From: Paraspadella gotoi
Lineage: Eukaryota; Chaetognatha
NCBI GenBank assembly: GCA_051294375.1
Contig: CM119270.1
Span: 14,053,316-14,117,315 of the forward strand
Direction of reading: 5' to 3'
DNA length: 64,000 bases
This document shows positions 35,446 through 47,490 of this stretch, in pieces. Under the pieces are notes generated by a model that saw only the letters and a list, made by a program, of their open reading frames with translations, was not told the DNA's origin and did no database searches. Numbering within the stretch: the stretch's first letter is position 1; every line of letters starts with the position of its first letter. Position numbers and translations under genes: made by a program.

Positions 35446-36289
35446 AGGAACAAGAATGTAACTTTATTTTTTCAACAGTGATATGACAAGACATGACATA
35501 CAATAAAATCTTTCTTCGGCCTTTGTAATAACTATGACATGCTACTGACATCGCAAATCGCACTTTTATTCCTTCATATTAAGTTTTTAGGATTAATTTT
35601 GAAGCGGCGTTTAGCAGATGTCTCCTTAGATCTTGAGGTTTTTTTTTTCTGTCTTAACAATGAGCAACCAACTATCAGGCGAAATTATTGCATTTTAAAC
35701 GATAAGTGGAGACAGACCGACCGACGAACAGGTAACTCGACAGATCTATTGACAACAGTGACTCTAGAAGAGTTGCCCTCTGGCGAGTACTGCCGGCGGC
35801 AACTAAAAGAAGTTGAAATGGAACTGCGACAGAGATAGAAGAAGAAATGAATAAGTATAAAAATAAACTCAATTGTAAGGGAAAAATGTATTATTTGGAG
35901 TTATAAGTAGAATGGAGAGAGTCTTGAGTGAAGTTTTGTGGACAATTCAATCACCATAACCCACGTCAAAGTCGTGGGCAAGCCTGCCTTGCGAGACACA
36001 AATGAAGTGGTTTTCAGTTTCAGTATCGTATTCGAATTCAGCGTTGAAAATCTCCTGAATAGAAATCTGAATGTAGGCCATTTTAAATGGTGTGAGAGAG
36101 GCGCAGAATCTGGAGCACTTGCGATGCAGTTGTCTCTCTCTCTGTCGCTCACACTCTCTCGTCTCTCTCTTTCGTTTGGCTTTCTTTTCCTTCCATCCCT
36201 TTCTGTGTTGTCTCTCATGTCTACACTTCTGTATCATGTCTAACACTGAACAATTTTATGGTCATGTAGTGCAAAGAGGATGACTCTCT

Positions 36290-37010
36290 CTCTTTCTCTA
36301 CATCGTCTCTCTTCCGGTATGACGGCTTACGTACCGATCCGTCGCTTCACTCAGTGGTTCCCGGCCACGGCGATCTTTTTGCATCTCACCGATGCCAGCA
36401 TCCGTTAAAGTGGTTGAACACACTCGTTAATATTCCATTGGAAAAACACACATTCTCGTCAACTTATCACTTACCATTGGTCAGACTTAATGTTAAAACA
36501 AGAAAGTGTCAGGCCCCTGACCCAATCCAGAGGGAAGGACAACACGTCACAAAGGGTTTGCCATCGGTTCGCTCTTTTTAGTAGGCGCGAAAACTCGATG
36601 TCCAGAAAACGCGATGTGGATCAAAATGCCGTTCGCTCGTTGAATTAAAACTAGCGCTCTAAATTAAAAATGAAAGAATGTTGGATGAAAAGATACAAAA
36701 ACACTCCAATAGAAACAGTTTCCCCTTTGAAAGTTGGCGTTCGGTCCTCTATGGGTAAAGGGGTGAGAGAATAAAGTGTAAAACTGAGAAAACGACTATA
36801 AAGGGATTTAATTCACATCTATGGGTTTGCTCCCTAACTCAGACGAAAAAAATTAAGTTAGTAGACATGGGATACTGAAAACGGATTTTCTCTCTCTACT
36901 TACTATTCTTACTCTCGCTTCTAATCAATCTGCGTTACTCCCCTCTCTTCTCTCTTCTTATCCCTCTGTGTACTCTCTCTCTCTACTCTCTCTCTTTCCG
37001 TTTTACAGCT
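36290..37010 (+). other. Segment present only in the left copy of inverted repeat C
   Basis: Flanked by CT tracts on both sides. The mirrored locus (39690-39800) has only GA repeat. It contains CAGTGGTTCCC near 36352, which resembles hAT terminal repeats, but no matching opposite end was found. Confidence 0.4.
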
Positions 37011-37531
37011 TTTACTCTTCATCTATTGAAATTCAACTGATGACCTTCTGGTCCGAAAGACAACGTCGAACACGAAGACGAAGACGATAGGCAACGCGAA
37101 CAACAACAACAAGACGACGGCTGTGGTCTCACTCGTCGCCCCATTCGGCGTGTGTAATGATCTTTCAGTGCCCTTTCGATATAAAGTCACTGTTTCGGAT
37201 GCACCCAGGCGGGCATCAGAAAGGGCGGCGGTCGGCACGGGTGACCTTGCATTTATGTGTTTTTTTTGACTCGGGGATACCCACGGTCCGCGGGCTCATC
37301 GACAACATACGACACGAGAATCGCTGTCTTTTTTCTGTTTGACCCGCTCGATCCTTGTTCTCGGTCTTTCGTGGGTCGCCTTTCTTTTTCTTTTCTTGCG
37401 GCGCGTCGTCGTTTCCCTCCGGTCAGGGGTCTCACGTGTTTTTGATCCGCGAATATTTTCGTCGTTGTGAAGTCTTCCTTCCTTGCTTCTCCTTCTTACG
37501 TCTTATTCTCTTTGTTCTGTCTATCTCTCTC

Positions 37532-37567
<36 letters not shown>

Positions 37568-37830
37568 TATCCTGACTACTGAACCAGAAAGGGAACATCT
37601 GGACCAGCCATAGATTCGCTCATTCCCGAACCGTGAAAAGGGGTAAGAGACCCTGGTGGCGCGAGAGGGCTTCTATGGGGTGGAGTAGGAGAGGAAGGAG
37701 GAGGAGAGTAGGAGGAAGGAGGAGGATGAGGAATAAGAAGAGGAGGAGCAGAAAAGAAGAAGAAGAATCAGAAATTGGGTGGGAGAAACTTTTTAACTCC
37801 CAAAGAGAAAAAGAATGGAATTGTTATCGG

Positions 37831-38089
37831 GTTCTTATCTCTCTTTTTTTACCCTTTTTCACTCTTCTCTTCTCTTCTCTCTCTCTCTCCTACAGGACAG
37901 CATGTCCTTCTGCCGTTCACTGCCCACTCCTCTCGCTCGTCAAGATTCGTGAGTGTCTACATCCATCTTGAAAGAAATTAAGATCAGTCTCAATCGTTCA
38001 ACCCGATCTCGGGTTCGTCATAAGCGTCATCGTCCTCTCAAAGGGTCTCATCTTAATGTCTTTCTTCGATGCTGATCCCTGGTGGAATT
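37831..38089. other. Spacer between inverted-repeat C segments
   Basis: A CT tract (about 37865-37890) followed by sequence for which I see no second copy in the window. No coding sequence is supported. Confidence 0.4.
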
Positions 38090-39074
38090 CTCTCTCTCTC
38101 AAACTAACTCATTCTTTTAGCTCTATTGCTCGCTCTTTTATTCTCATTCTAGACACACCACCGCCTCGTTACCTTTCTCTTTCTTCTCACTCGTGTCTAA
38201 AGACACCTCGTCTGCTTCTCTCTCTCTCTTTTTCCACTTCTTTCTCTCCTATGTAAAGAACTTTCATTTTCATACTCGATAAACAAAAAAGATTTTCTGC
38301 CAAAATCGACCTTTTAGTAGTTCTATTTTTTAGTTCCTTTTTTTGTTTTCGTTTCGTTTCCATTCTTCCTGTTTTCTCAAAACTTTTTTTTGACGTTCTC
38401 AATTAGCATTTACTTTAATTATTTATATTGTTCAAAATTCCATTGCAAGACTTCTTCAATTGAACTAAATCTAGTTAAAGAAGATGAATTCCTATATCAA
38501 AGTGTAATCAAAATCTTTTAAAAAATATTTATTAGAACAGTATGTTTTATACAACTTTTGGATTTTATGTATGTATCTAGATTTTAACCTTGCCTATGAA
38601 GACGCTCTTTAACAGTTAATAATCAGTTCACCAGACTTTTAATACATTTGAATTTGAACATTTTTATAATATTTAGTTTACCAAACAGCTTAGCCCACTT
38701 ACAGTTTTCTTTTCCACTCCAATCTAATAACCCACCTTCCACCAGGGCCCTTACATTCAAGGCTTGTCAACCAACTATTAATTTGGCGCTCTTATATTTC
38801 TTTCTTAATCTTCCTGTATCCCCTTTTCGTTTTCGGGTTATAGTTTCTCCACTTTGTTCTCTCCCCGGTACTCCGAGTTTTTCCACACACGATCCCTTAA
38901 AAATCATTGTTCCTCCTTCAGCGAATTCGACTGGGACGAGCGAAAACGACGATGACGGACGACGACGAAACCGCACCGACTATCATTTTGACATTGACAT
39001 AGAAAGAGCGCTTCTACGTCTGATTGATTCAAGAATACCTCCCGCTTTCTAAAAATCTTCTCCCTCTCCTCGCG
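38090..39074 (-). repeat. Inverted repeat C, segment 1, right copy
   Basis: Reverse complement of 32740-33660, ending at the 25-N gap 39075-39099. Open frames here are chance frames; no protein family is recognised. Confidence 0.75.
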
Positions 39075-39099
39075 NNNNNNNNNNNNNNNNNNNNNNNNN
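39075..39099. other. 25-N gap between the right copies of repeat C segments
   Basis: Exactly 25 Ns, as at the other repeat centres. Confidence 0.9.
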
Positions 39100-39389
39100 G
39101 TAAAAAAAGAGAGATAAGAAAATAACAATTCCATTCTTTTTCTCTTTGGGAGTTAAAAAGTTTCCTCCCACCCAATTTCTGATTTCTTTTCTTTCTTTCT
39201 TTCTGCTCCTCCTAAAAAAAAAAGAGAGAGATCCTCTCCTCTCGCTCTGCCTCTCCTCCTAACTCCACGCCCATAGAAAAGCCCCTCTCGCGCCCGACGC
39301 AGGGGTCTCGTACCCCTTTTCAACGGTTCGGGAATGAGGAATTCTTTGGTGGTCCAAGAATGTTCCCTTTCTGGTCAGTAGTCAAGAAA

Positions 39390-39419
39390 TAGTGAAGAGA
39401 GAGAGAGAGAGATGAGGAG

Positions 39420-39457
<38 letters not shown>

Positions 39458-39710
39458 AAGAGGAGTTGGTTCACTTACGCGGTGACGGCTTTTTAAAAGG
39501 CCACTGTATGACTTACAATCGCCGTAAGGGGCGGCTGACCGAAGTGGACGCACAGCCGTCGTCGTTGTTGTTGTTGTCGGTCGTTGCTTATCGGTCTTCG
39601 TCTTCCGTGTCGTCGACGTTGTCTTTTTCGGACGCAGAGGATCATCCGTTGAAGTTCAATGATTGAGAAAAGCCTGTAAAACCGGAAAGAGAGAGAGAGA
39701 GAGAGAGAGC

Positions 39711-39800
<90 letters not shown>
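39390..39800 (+). repeat. GA microsatellite clusters
   Basis: GA tracts at 39393-39450 and 39690-39800. Confidence 0.9.
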
Positions 39801-39801
<1 letters not shown>

Positions 39802-40619
39802 CTCCTTTTGCACTCTGACCATAAAATTGTTCAGTGTTTAGGACATGATACAGAAGTGAGAATAGAGACACACAGAAAGGGAATGGAAGGAAAGAAAGCA
39901 ACAAAGAGAGAGAACCGAGAAGAGTGTTGAGAGACAGAGATGAGAGAACACTGCATCGCCGATGCTCCAGATTCTGCGGCCTGCTCTCACACCATTAAAA
40001 AATTGGCCTACCATTAGATTTCTATTCAGTGAGATTTTTAACGCTGAATATCGATCGATACTTTGAAACTGAAAAACAATTTTCTCGTCGCAAAGCGAGT
40101 TGCCCGCTGACTTTGGACGCTGGGCTATGGTGAATTGAGTCCCACAAACTTTCATCAAGACTCTGCATCACATTCTACCTTTAATAACTCCCAAATAATC
40201 ATTTTGTCGCGCTTACAATGAAGTGGTATTTTATACTTTTTATTTCTTCCTTTATCTCTGTCGCAGTTTCCATTTCACTTCTTTTAGTTGCGCCGTCTAG
40301 TACTCGCAGGCAACTCTTTAAGTCACTTTCGGTAGGTCTGTCCGGTCTACCTGTCTGTCGGTCGGTCTGTCCCACTTAGCGTTAAAAATGCATATATTCG
40401 CCTACAAGTTGGTTGATCCATTTGTTAAGAAACAGAAAAAAAACCCTCAAAATCTAAGGGAATGCTTAAACGCCGCCTTTCAATGAAATCCTAAAAACTA
40501 TAAGGAATAAAAGATGGATTTCGATGCAGTGCATGTCATAGTAATTAGCAAAGGCGAAGAAAGATTTTTTGTCTTGTCATGTCTTGTCATATCCATGTGA
40601 AAATAAAGTTTGCATTTTG

Positions 40620-41010
40620 GTTCCTTATCTCTATACACTCCTCTTTTGTCTTTTGCTTTTCTCTTTCTTCACCTTTTCTCTGCCGTCCTTCCGGTCCTTC
40701 TCGCATCTTTTCCTCTCTTACCGACATTGATCTCTCTTTTTCTTCTCCTCATCTTCTCTCTCCTTTTTCTTCTTTCTCTCTCCTTGCTTCTTCTCCCTTA
40801 ACCCCTCTCACTTTCCTCCTTGCCCTTCTTTCCTTGGCCTCTTTTCCCACTCTCCGCCCTTATCCTTCCCCCTTTCTCTTTTTCCCCTCTCACCTTCCTC
40901 CTTTCTTCATTCCTCTCTCCCCCTTTCCTCCTTTCACATTCCCCTCTCCCGCCTTCCCACCTTCCTCTTTCCCTCTCCCCCTTCCTCCTTCCCAATCCTC
41001 CCGTTCTTCC
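40620..41010 (+). repeat. Polypyrimidine block
   Basis: CTTTTC/CTCC-rich; mirror of 35100-35445. Confidence 0.85.
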
Positions 41011-41065
41011 CGACTGCGTTGTCTCCAATTCGACCACAAACGGCGATAACGTCGCATGCATACAG

Positions 41066-41238
41066 NNNNNNNNNNNNNNNNNNNNNNNNNNNNNNNNNNN
41101 NNNNNNNNNNNNNNNNNNNNNNNNNNNNNNNNNNNNNNNNNNNNNNNNNNNNNNNNNNNNNNNNNNNNNNNNNNNNNNNNNNNNNNNNNNNNNNNNNNNN
41201 NNNNNNNNNNNNNNNNNNNNNNNNNNNNNNNNNNNNNN
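41066..41238. other. Assembly gap (173 N)
   Basis: The mirrored left copy (about 34830-35060) probably contains the missing sequence. Confidence 0.9.
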
Positions 41239-41779
41239 ACGACGACGACGACGACAGCTCTGCAACGACGAATATGAGAACGACAGTGAAGACTCAATAA
41301 AGGCGACGATGAAACCAGCGATGATTCGCAGACAGATGGCGATGATTACGGATTCACGGAGATGATGACAAAGGAATGGCGACGAGATGACATTGATTAG
41401 ACGAGAGATACCGACGGTGATGGTTTATTCTGAATCGCTGATAATATTAAACATATCAAGTGGTGATAACATAAGAATAGCCATAATTGTGATGATAAGA
41501 CTGAAATGGCGTCAAATCTGGGACAGAAACGATGATAACACTGAAGACACTGCCTCTGTCACCGAGAACAAAAGAAAACTAAACCACAACATGGACGTTA
41601 TTAAAGAGAACGCTGACAATGATATCGACGACGACGATGACGATAACGACGAAGAAGACGACGAACGCAACGCCAACGACGACGACGACGACGACAAACG
41701 AGCGACGACGTCGTTTATGAGGATCAATGTCCCTCGCGACGATTGAGTCGCGGATTTGGCGAAGACTCAATTATTTTTT

Positions 41780-42420
41780 TGGCAAAAGACTCTCGAAGCG
41801 GAAGAGAGGGAGGAAAAGGGTGGGTGGGGGTGAGTGGGGGAGAGGAAAGGGAAGAAGGGATATTGGAAGGGGAAGAATAGAAAAAAAAGAAGGGACGAAG
41901 GGGACGAAGGGGAGGAGGAGGAAGGGGGAAGGAGAAAAGAGGAACGAAGGGGAGGAGGAGGAGAAAGGTGGGAGAGGGGGAAGGGGAAAGAGGGACAAGG
42001 GAAGGAGGAGAGAAGGGGGGGAGGGAAGGAGAAAAGAGGAGAAGGGGAGGAGAGGAGGAAGGGGGAAGGGGAAGAAAAAGAGGAAGCGAAGGGGAGGAGG
42101 AGGAGGAAGTTGGGAGGAGAAGGGTAGAGAAAAAGAGGGACGAAGGGAGGAGTAAAAGAGAAACGAAGACGAAGCGGAAGAGAGGGGGAGTGTGGGAGGG
42201 TAGGGGGAAGAAGGAGAAGGAAAATTGGGGAAGAAGGGCGAAGGGGGAGACAGGAAAAGAAGGGTGAGGTGAAAGATTACATGGCGAAAAGGGAGGAAGA
42301 AGGAAGAAGAGAGGGAAAAAGGAGGAGGAAGAGGTGAGAAAGAAGAGGAAAAGTATTTGGAAAAAAAATCCGTCGAGAGAAAAGGGGGAGAAGGGGGGGT
42401 GAGGGAGAGAGCTGGGGGTT
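41780..42420 (+). repeat. Polypurine block (about 640 bp)
   Basis: GGGAAGG/GAGGAGG-rich, near-pure purine. Lys/Glu/Gly/Arg or Ser/Pro/Phe ORFs here are compositional artefacts. Confidence 0.85.
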
Positions 42421-42494
42421 AACGAGCGAAAACAAAACGAGGTCCCTCTTCGCTGATTCGATTCCCCCCTAATCGTAGTCATCGCTTGTTTTTG

Positions 42495-42499
42495 CCTCT

Positions 42500-42533
<34 letters not shown>

Positions 42534-42539
42534 ATCTCT

Positions 42540-42576
<37 letters not shown>

Positions 42577-42653
42577 GCATCTCGCCGCGCGCTCTCGCGA
42601 CGCGACGCTTGGGTCACCGCGGCGACCACGTGACGATTCGCGGGAAGTGGGGT

Positions 42654-42702
<49 letters not shown>

Positions 42703-42722
42703 AGCAGAGAGAGAGAGAGAGT
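42495..42722 (+). repeat. CT tract then GA tract
   Basis: CT 42500-42573 and GA 42650-42722 flank 75 bp of GC-rich unique sequence, so the arms could pair as a long hairpin. Confidence 0.9.
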
Positions 42723-42779
42723 ATTCGCCTTTTCGTATTTTTTTATAATTTTATTCATCGTTATATACGATGTGTTGTT

Positions 42780-43245
42780 ATTTCTATCGTTCTTTCTTTT
42801 CTTTCTTCTTTGTACTTCCACCCTTTCCTTCTGCCCTTCTTCTCCTTTCTTTTCATGTTTTCTTTTCCTTTTCTCTCTTTCTCTCCTCCCTTTTTCTTTC
42901 CTCCCTTATTCTCTCCTCTCTTTTTCTTTCTTCCCTTTTTCTTTCCTCCTTTTCTTTCTTCCTTTTCCTTTCTCTCTTTTCTTTCCTCTTTTTTTCCTTT
43001 CCTCCCTTTTCCTCTCCTCCCTTTTCCTCCCTTTCCTTGCCCTTTCCTTTTTCCTCCCTTTTCCTTCCTCCCTTTTTCCTCTCCTTCCTCTTCCTTCTCC
43101 CTCCCCTTTCTTTTCTCCCTTTTTCTCTTTCCTCCCCTTTCCTTTCCTCCTTTTCCTCTCCTCCCTTTTTCCTTTCTTTCCCTTTTTCTTTCTCCCTTTT
43201 CCTTTCCTCCATTTTTCCTTTCCTCCCTCCCCTTCTCTGCGCGTT
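42780..43245 (+). repeat. CCTTTTCCTCCC-type polypyrimidine block
   Basis: Near-pure pyrimidine with an irregular 10-13 bp CCTTTTCCTTTCCTCC rhythm. Confidence 0.85.
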
Positions 43246-43946
43246 CGGGAAAATCAGGAGCAAATATTGACGGACGACGAGGATATCGGGTTTTGATGAT
43301 GTCGGCGATGGAATTGGTGGGGGGGAGGGAGAGGGGGGGAGAGAAGGAGGAAAGAGGTTCGATTGGAATGGATCAAGGAGGGAGGAAGGAGCGGGGGGGG
43401 GGGAAATGTGGAAGGAAAGGTTTGAAGGAAAATGTAGCACTAAAGTGTTAGGAGGGAACGAAGGGTATTTATTAGTTATTTATTTATTTATTTTTTTTAT
43501 GATTTATTTATTAATTTATTAAAAGACGCAATGAAATAGTTGGCGGAACGAGAGTCGCTACCTGATTTTGAGTCTAAAGAAACACAAAGTTAAGTCTTTT
43601 TGTCAGTTTCCTTGAAGATTTAGTGTAAGCTTTGATTCCAAATAAAAATCTTATTTTTTCCATTTACTTAACCGTCGAATCATTTATTCTTCTTCTTCGT
43701 CTCATTACATTTCGTCGTTTTCTTCTTCGTCTTCATCGTCGGCTCCTGTCCTTCTTTAATCTGACGAAGAGGACGACATCGACGACGATGAAAACGACGA
43801 CGACGACGAAGAAGTAGAAGAAGAAGACGATGACGAAGAAAAAGAAGAAGACGACGATGACGACGACGAAAAAGTTGACGGCGAAATCTACGTCGACTTA
43901 AAAGTCGAAAAATTGAAGAATTCAAAAGTAACGATCGGAAAGATCG

Positions 43947-43948
<2 letters not shown>
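43246..43948 (+). other. Intronic stretch with TTTATT- and GACGAA-rich parts
   Basis: TTTATTTATT near 43466-43520 and GACGA/GAAGA-rich sequence 43765-43880. No gene is supported. Confidence 0.5.

Positions 43949-44010
<62 letters not shown>
43949..44010 (+). repeat. CT microsatellite
   Basis: Uninterrupted CT run of about 60 bp. Confidence 0.95.
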
Positions 44011-44013
<3 letters not shown>

Positions 44014-44730
44014 GCTGGGGAGGCCACTAAAAATTGATGACTTAATTTATCGCGGACGAGAGGAAAGTCGACGAGGCGGTTTTTACAGGGGGATCCTTTC
44101 AAAGCACCCTCATGATTTTTGTTTTCGTTAGAGATCTACAGAAGAGCAACCGATAAATAAACATTATTTTTTTGTTTTAGTTAAACATGGACAGAGAGAT
44201 TCTGATTAAGAAAAAAGAGCGTTCCTTTGAATAAGTCGATCATCTACAAAAACATATAGTTGATTTTCATGTCTCAATCATGTGAACGTTTCAACTAATC
44301 ATTGTAATACGCGTTTCATTAGTTAAATAATAATTGATTACATGACTTTAACTAACGATTTAATTTTTCAATCAAGTCCAGACTATAAAAAACTTGGATC
44401 AAATGCGTGCCCAGTAGCGCGTGAAATCTCGAAAAAAAAAACCGTTTAGCCCCCAAAAATATCCCAAAATTTGAAGAGAAGATTACGCTCTGCATATTTT
44501 ACGGGTCCGGAAGAAAACGATGGTATCAGTAAAAGGAATGCGGCCTTACGTAATTCGGTATCAAGAACATCTGGATATAGTAGTCCTATAAATTCGATGC
44601 TTAGTGAGTGATTAAAATTATTATCAAATATTAAAGCTGTTTAATGTTTGAATGCTTTAGCAATGCTGCACCTATACAAACAATCTCAAATCAAACAAAC
44701 AATCAGTGTTATAAAAGGAGCGGATCTCTC
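44011..44730 (+). other. Unrecognised intronic stretch
   Basis: AT-rich, no repeat or gene recognised. Confidence 0.5.
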
Positions 44731-44744
44731 TCTCTAGCTCTCTT

Positions 44745-44946
44745 TCAGTCTTTTTTTTTTCTCTCTCTCTCTCCATCTCTCTCACTCTCTGTCTCTCTTC
44801 TTTCCTTTTCTCCTCTCCTTCCTCTCCTTTTCATTCATATCGTTTTCCACTTTATCTCTCATTCAAATGTGATGGCGAACGACGAGAATAACCATTCGGG
44901 TCAAATTCTCCGATGGAGAGAGAGAGAGAGAGAGAAGAGAGGAGAG

Positions 44947-45005
<59 letters not shown>

Positions 45006-45106
45006 AGAGATGATTGTGGAGGCGGGAAAAGTGATATCTAAAGAGGAAGACGGCAAAGAACAGGATTCTGACAGAGATTGCAGCTCTCTAACCTCTCTCC
45101 TTCTCT

Positions 45107-45156
<50 letters not shown>

Positions 45157-45190
45157 CTTCTCTCTCTTCTCTCTCTCTCTCTCTCTTTTC
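44745..45190 (+). repeat. CT, GA and CT microsatellite cluster
   Basis: CT 44745-44800, GA 44916-45005, CT 45105-45185. One open frame of 208 codons spans all three but is only repeat translation. Confidence 0.85.
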
Positions 45191-46129
45191 CAATCTCCTC
45201 TCGCTCTCCATATTCTCACGGAATCAAATCCTTTGCTCTCATAAACGAAAACAAGAGTAAAGCCAGTTAAGATTTCAAAATCCAATCAAGTCTACGCAAG
45301 AAAAGAAAAACAAAACAGAGGAGAATCGTGGACTCATCAACAAAAGGAAAAAGTTAAAAAAACAACAATGGAATAAGTCAATAATTTTAAGAACCTTGCG
45401 AGAATGGAAACAAAAATGAAATACATGAATGGATGGAATGTAGTATGTATAATATTGTATATTGTATATTTATAATATATGAATGGAATAGATGGATAGA
45501 AGAATGGACGGTTCTCACCCGAAATTCCAAGCAGTCGAATCTCGAAGTTAAGACGGATACCCATAGTGAGTCTCATGGGGCACTTGTCAGTTCTCCCTCT
45601 CCTTTTCTCCTTTTGCCCTCTTAAACTCACCCAAGCTTATCGCCCTTGGGGCTCTCATAGGGTCTCCACCCCATAGGAGGGAACTGATAGATCTTCATCC
45701 CAAAGGGTTATCTCGACACCCTGACTGCGTTTTTTTCGATTTTTAGTTTATATATATATTTAAAAATTCCAACTTTTTTTCTCAGCGATTGTCAAACAAG
45801 CTGGCTCTACTCAACATTCACTTACCCACCCAGGCACCTTACCAGGGCTCTTGCTTTTCCTCGCGCGCGCCTTTTAAACGCCTCCACCTTCTAACCAAAA
45901 TAAAAACAAAAAAAACCCAAAAACTAAAAAAAAGGAAAAAAAGGAAAAAAAAGGAAAAACCCCCTTTTCTCCTCTTTGAACGCGCACGCGCTCTCTGTTT
46001 GTGTTAGGAAATTACTACCCGTGTTCCGGCCTTTCCTCTTCCTCCTCTTCCTCCTCCGATTACTTTTCCCTTTCCACCTCCTCTTCCCCACCCTCCTCCT
46101 CTTTCCCCTCTCTCTAACCAAACCGTTTT

Positions 46130-46160
<31 letters not shown>

Positions 46161-46914
46161 TTTCGTCGTCGTTGTTGTCGTTGTTCTTTTTTTTTTCGTG
46201 GATGGAAGCGGAAACCGTGAGAAAGGAGAATTTGTGAGACAAGCAAAGGGTCGACATGTGATCATCGAGACGCGAGTGATTCGATTGTGAAAATAAGACA
46301 AAACAGAAAACTATATAATGTAATGGGATCTCTGACTGAAGTATTAAATGGAGAAAGGATATAAATTGATAGAAGAGAAAGATGATTGGTCAGAAGGTTG
46401 AAATGAGACTGTATTTGATTGGTGATTACTTTAAAACCACTGAAAAAGTTAGCATTTAAGATAAATTCAAAAAATAAAAAAGACGATCAAAATTTAAATG
46501 GATAAAAAACTTTAAAATAAAACAAAAACAAACAAAACCACAAAACTGAAAAATAAAACAAAAGAGAAAACGTCTTCAAGATCCGATCAGAGATTGGGAT
46601 TTAGGGTGAGCTCGATTATCAGTTCACCTGCTTCCTTCACAGAATTATCACCGACGGTCTATCATTCTTTCTGTCATTCTGTCATTCTGTCCGTTCACCG
46701 AGTCTCTCTGTCCTCGGAGAAAAGGAATATTGTGAGAATCTCGTTTCCAAAGGTCGGAGATCTGTCGATCTTTTGGGAAGAAGAAGATTATATCTTGTCT
46801 GAAATATTGAAAAGACCCGGTTGCCGATACTGGGTCCTTAAAAATTTCCTTAAATTTAAATAAATGGCGCGGTGGGGAATTTATTTTTTTTATTAAGCGT
46901 TAAATTAATATTTA
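45191..46914 (+). other. Intronic stretch before exon 3
   Basis: Contains TATAATATATG-type AT sequence (45450-45485), AAAAGG/GGAAAAA runs (45900-45960), a TCG run (46134-46170) and otherwise unrecognised DNA. No gene is supported. Confidence 0.5.
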
Positions 46915-46933
46915 CAATAATAATAATAATCAA

Positions 46934-46965
<32 letters not shown>

Positions 46966-46969
46966 TAAT

Positions 46970-47001
<32 letters not shown>

Positions 47002-47005
47002 ATTT
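46915..47005 (+). repeat. AAT trinucleotide microsatellite just upstream of exon 3
   Basis: About 28 AAT units with a few interruptions, ending about 60 bp before the exon 3 acceptor. Confidence 0.9.
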
Positions 47006-47064
47006 TATCTCTAACAGACAATTTTTTCATTTCCTTCTCCCTCTTCCCCCCCATCCACTTCCAG

Positions 47065-47456
47065 CCATGAACCCCAGCTCCCTCCATCCCCGACTGGATC
47101 GCGATTCCCTGGACGACAACCACCTCGACAACAACAACCATCCACTCCACCCCCACCCTCTCCACCATCAAATCCTCCCCCACCATTCCATGGGCGCCGT
47201 CCCCACGGAGAACGGAGGCGTCTCCGCTCCCGGGCTTCCCGGAGGAGGAGGAGGAGGAGGAGGCGTGGGTATTTCGCCCCACAATCTTCACCACCCCTCG
47301 GGTCTTCACCATCCGCATCACCTCCATCACCACCCCTCGGGACTGGCTTCGCCCCCGGTCTCCGTCTCCGGCGACGGCGCCTCCCTGTCGCCGGGCACGC
47401 CCCTCGATCCCACGTCCCTCTCTCCCGCCGACGAGATCGTCGAGGAGGTCGACGAT

Positions 47457-47490
<34 letters not shown>

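Larger units (their letters stand above)
33700..37830 (+). repeat. Inverted repeat C, segment 2, left copy
   Basis: Reverse complement found at about 39115-42540, with anchor matches at 34700/41550, 35500/40570, 36200/39850 and 37790/39150. The left copy carries about 700 bp (36290-37010) and about 300 bp (37215-37510) that the right copy lacks. No gene is supported. Confidence 0.75.
39115..42540 (-). repeat. Inverted repeat C, segment 2, right copy
   Basis: Reverse complement of 33700-37830 with an internal 173-N gap (41066-41238). The ORF-like stretches here are polypurine/polypyrimidine or CGA-repeat translations. Confidence 0.75.
21503..47064 (+). other. Intron 2 of vnd/Nkx2.2, inflated by duplicated and inverted blocks
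   Basis: The interval runs from GTGAGT at 21503 to the acceptor CACTTCCAG ending at 47064, about 25.6 kb. Much of it is inverted or repeated copies of neighbouring sequence (see repeat entries), so the true intron is probably many kilobases shorter. No other gene is supported inside it: the open frames present are CT/GA, CGA or purine/pyrimidine low-complexity translations, or antisense copies of exons 1 and 2. Confidence 0.75.

Noticed and set aside
36354-36581. Plus-strand ORF of 75 codons of normal composition
   Set aside because: Short, without recognisable domain, and within a segment absent from the mirror arm; chance frame is the simplest reading.
41724-42821. Minus-strand open frame of 365 codons
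   Set aside because: It consists of Ser/Leu/Pro/Phe translation of a polypurine block and microsatellites; it has no domain and no codon-level constraint visible.
42486-43451. Plus-strand open frame of 321 codons
   Set aside because: It is translated CT/GA microsatellite and CCTTTTCC low-complexity sequence.
44644-45270. Plus-strand open frame of 208 codons spanning CT-GA-CT tracts
   Set aside because: Repeat translation only; dinucleotide repeats lack stops in all frames.
45505-45575. 5S-rRNA-like similarity (GGTTCTCACCCGA and CGAAGTTAAG)
   Set aside because: Only two short matches in roughly the right order, with an insertion between them; the rest of a 5S gene and its internal promoter are absent.
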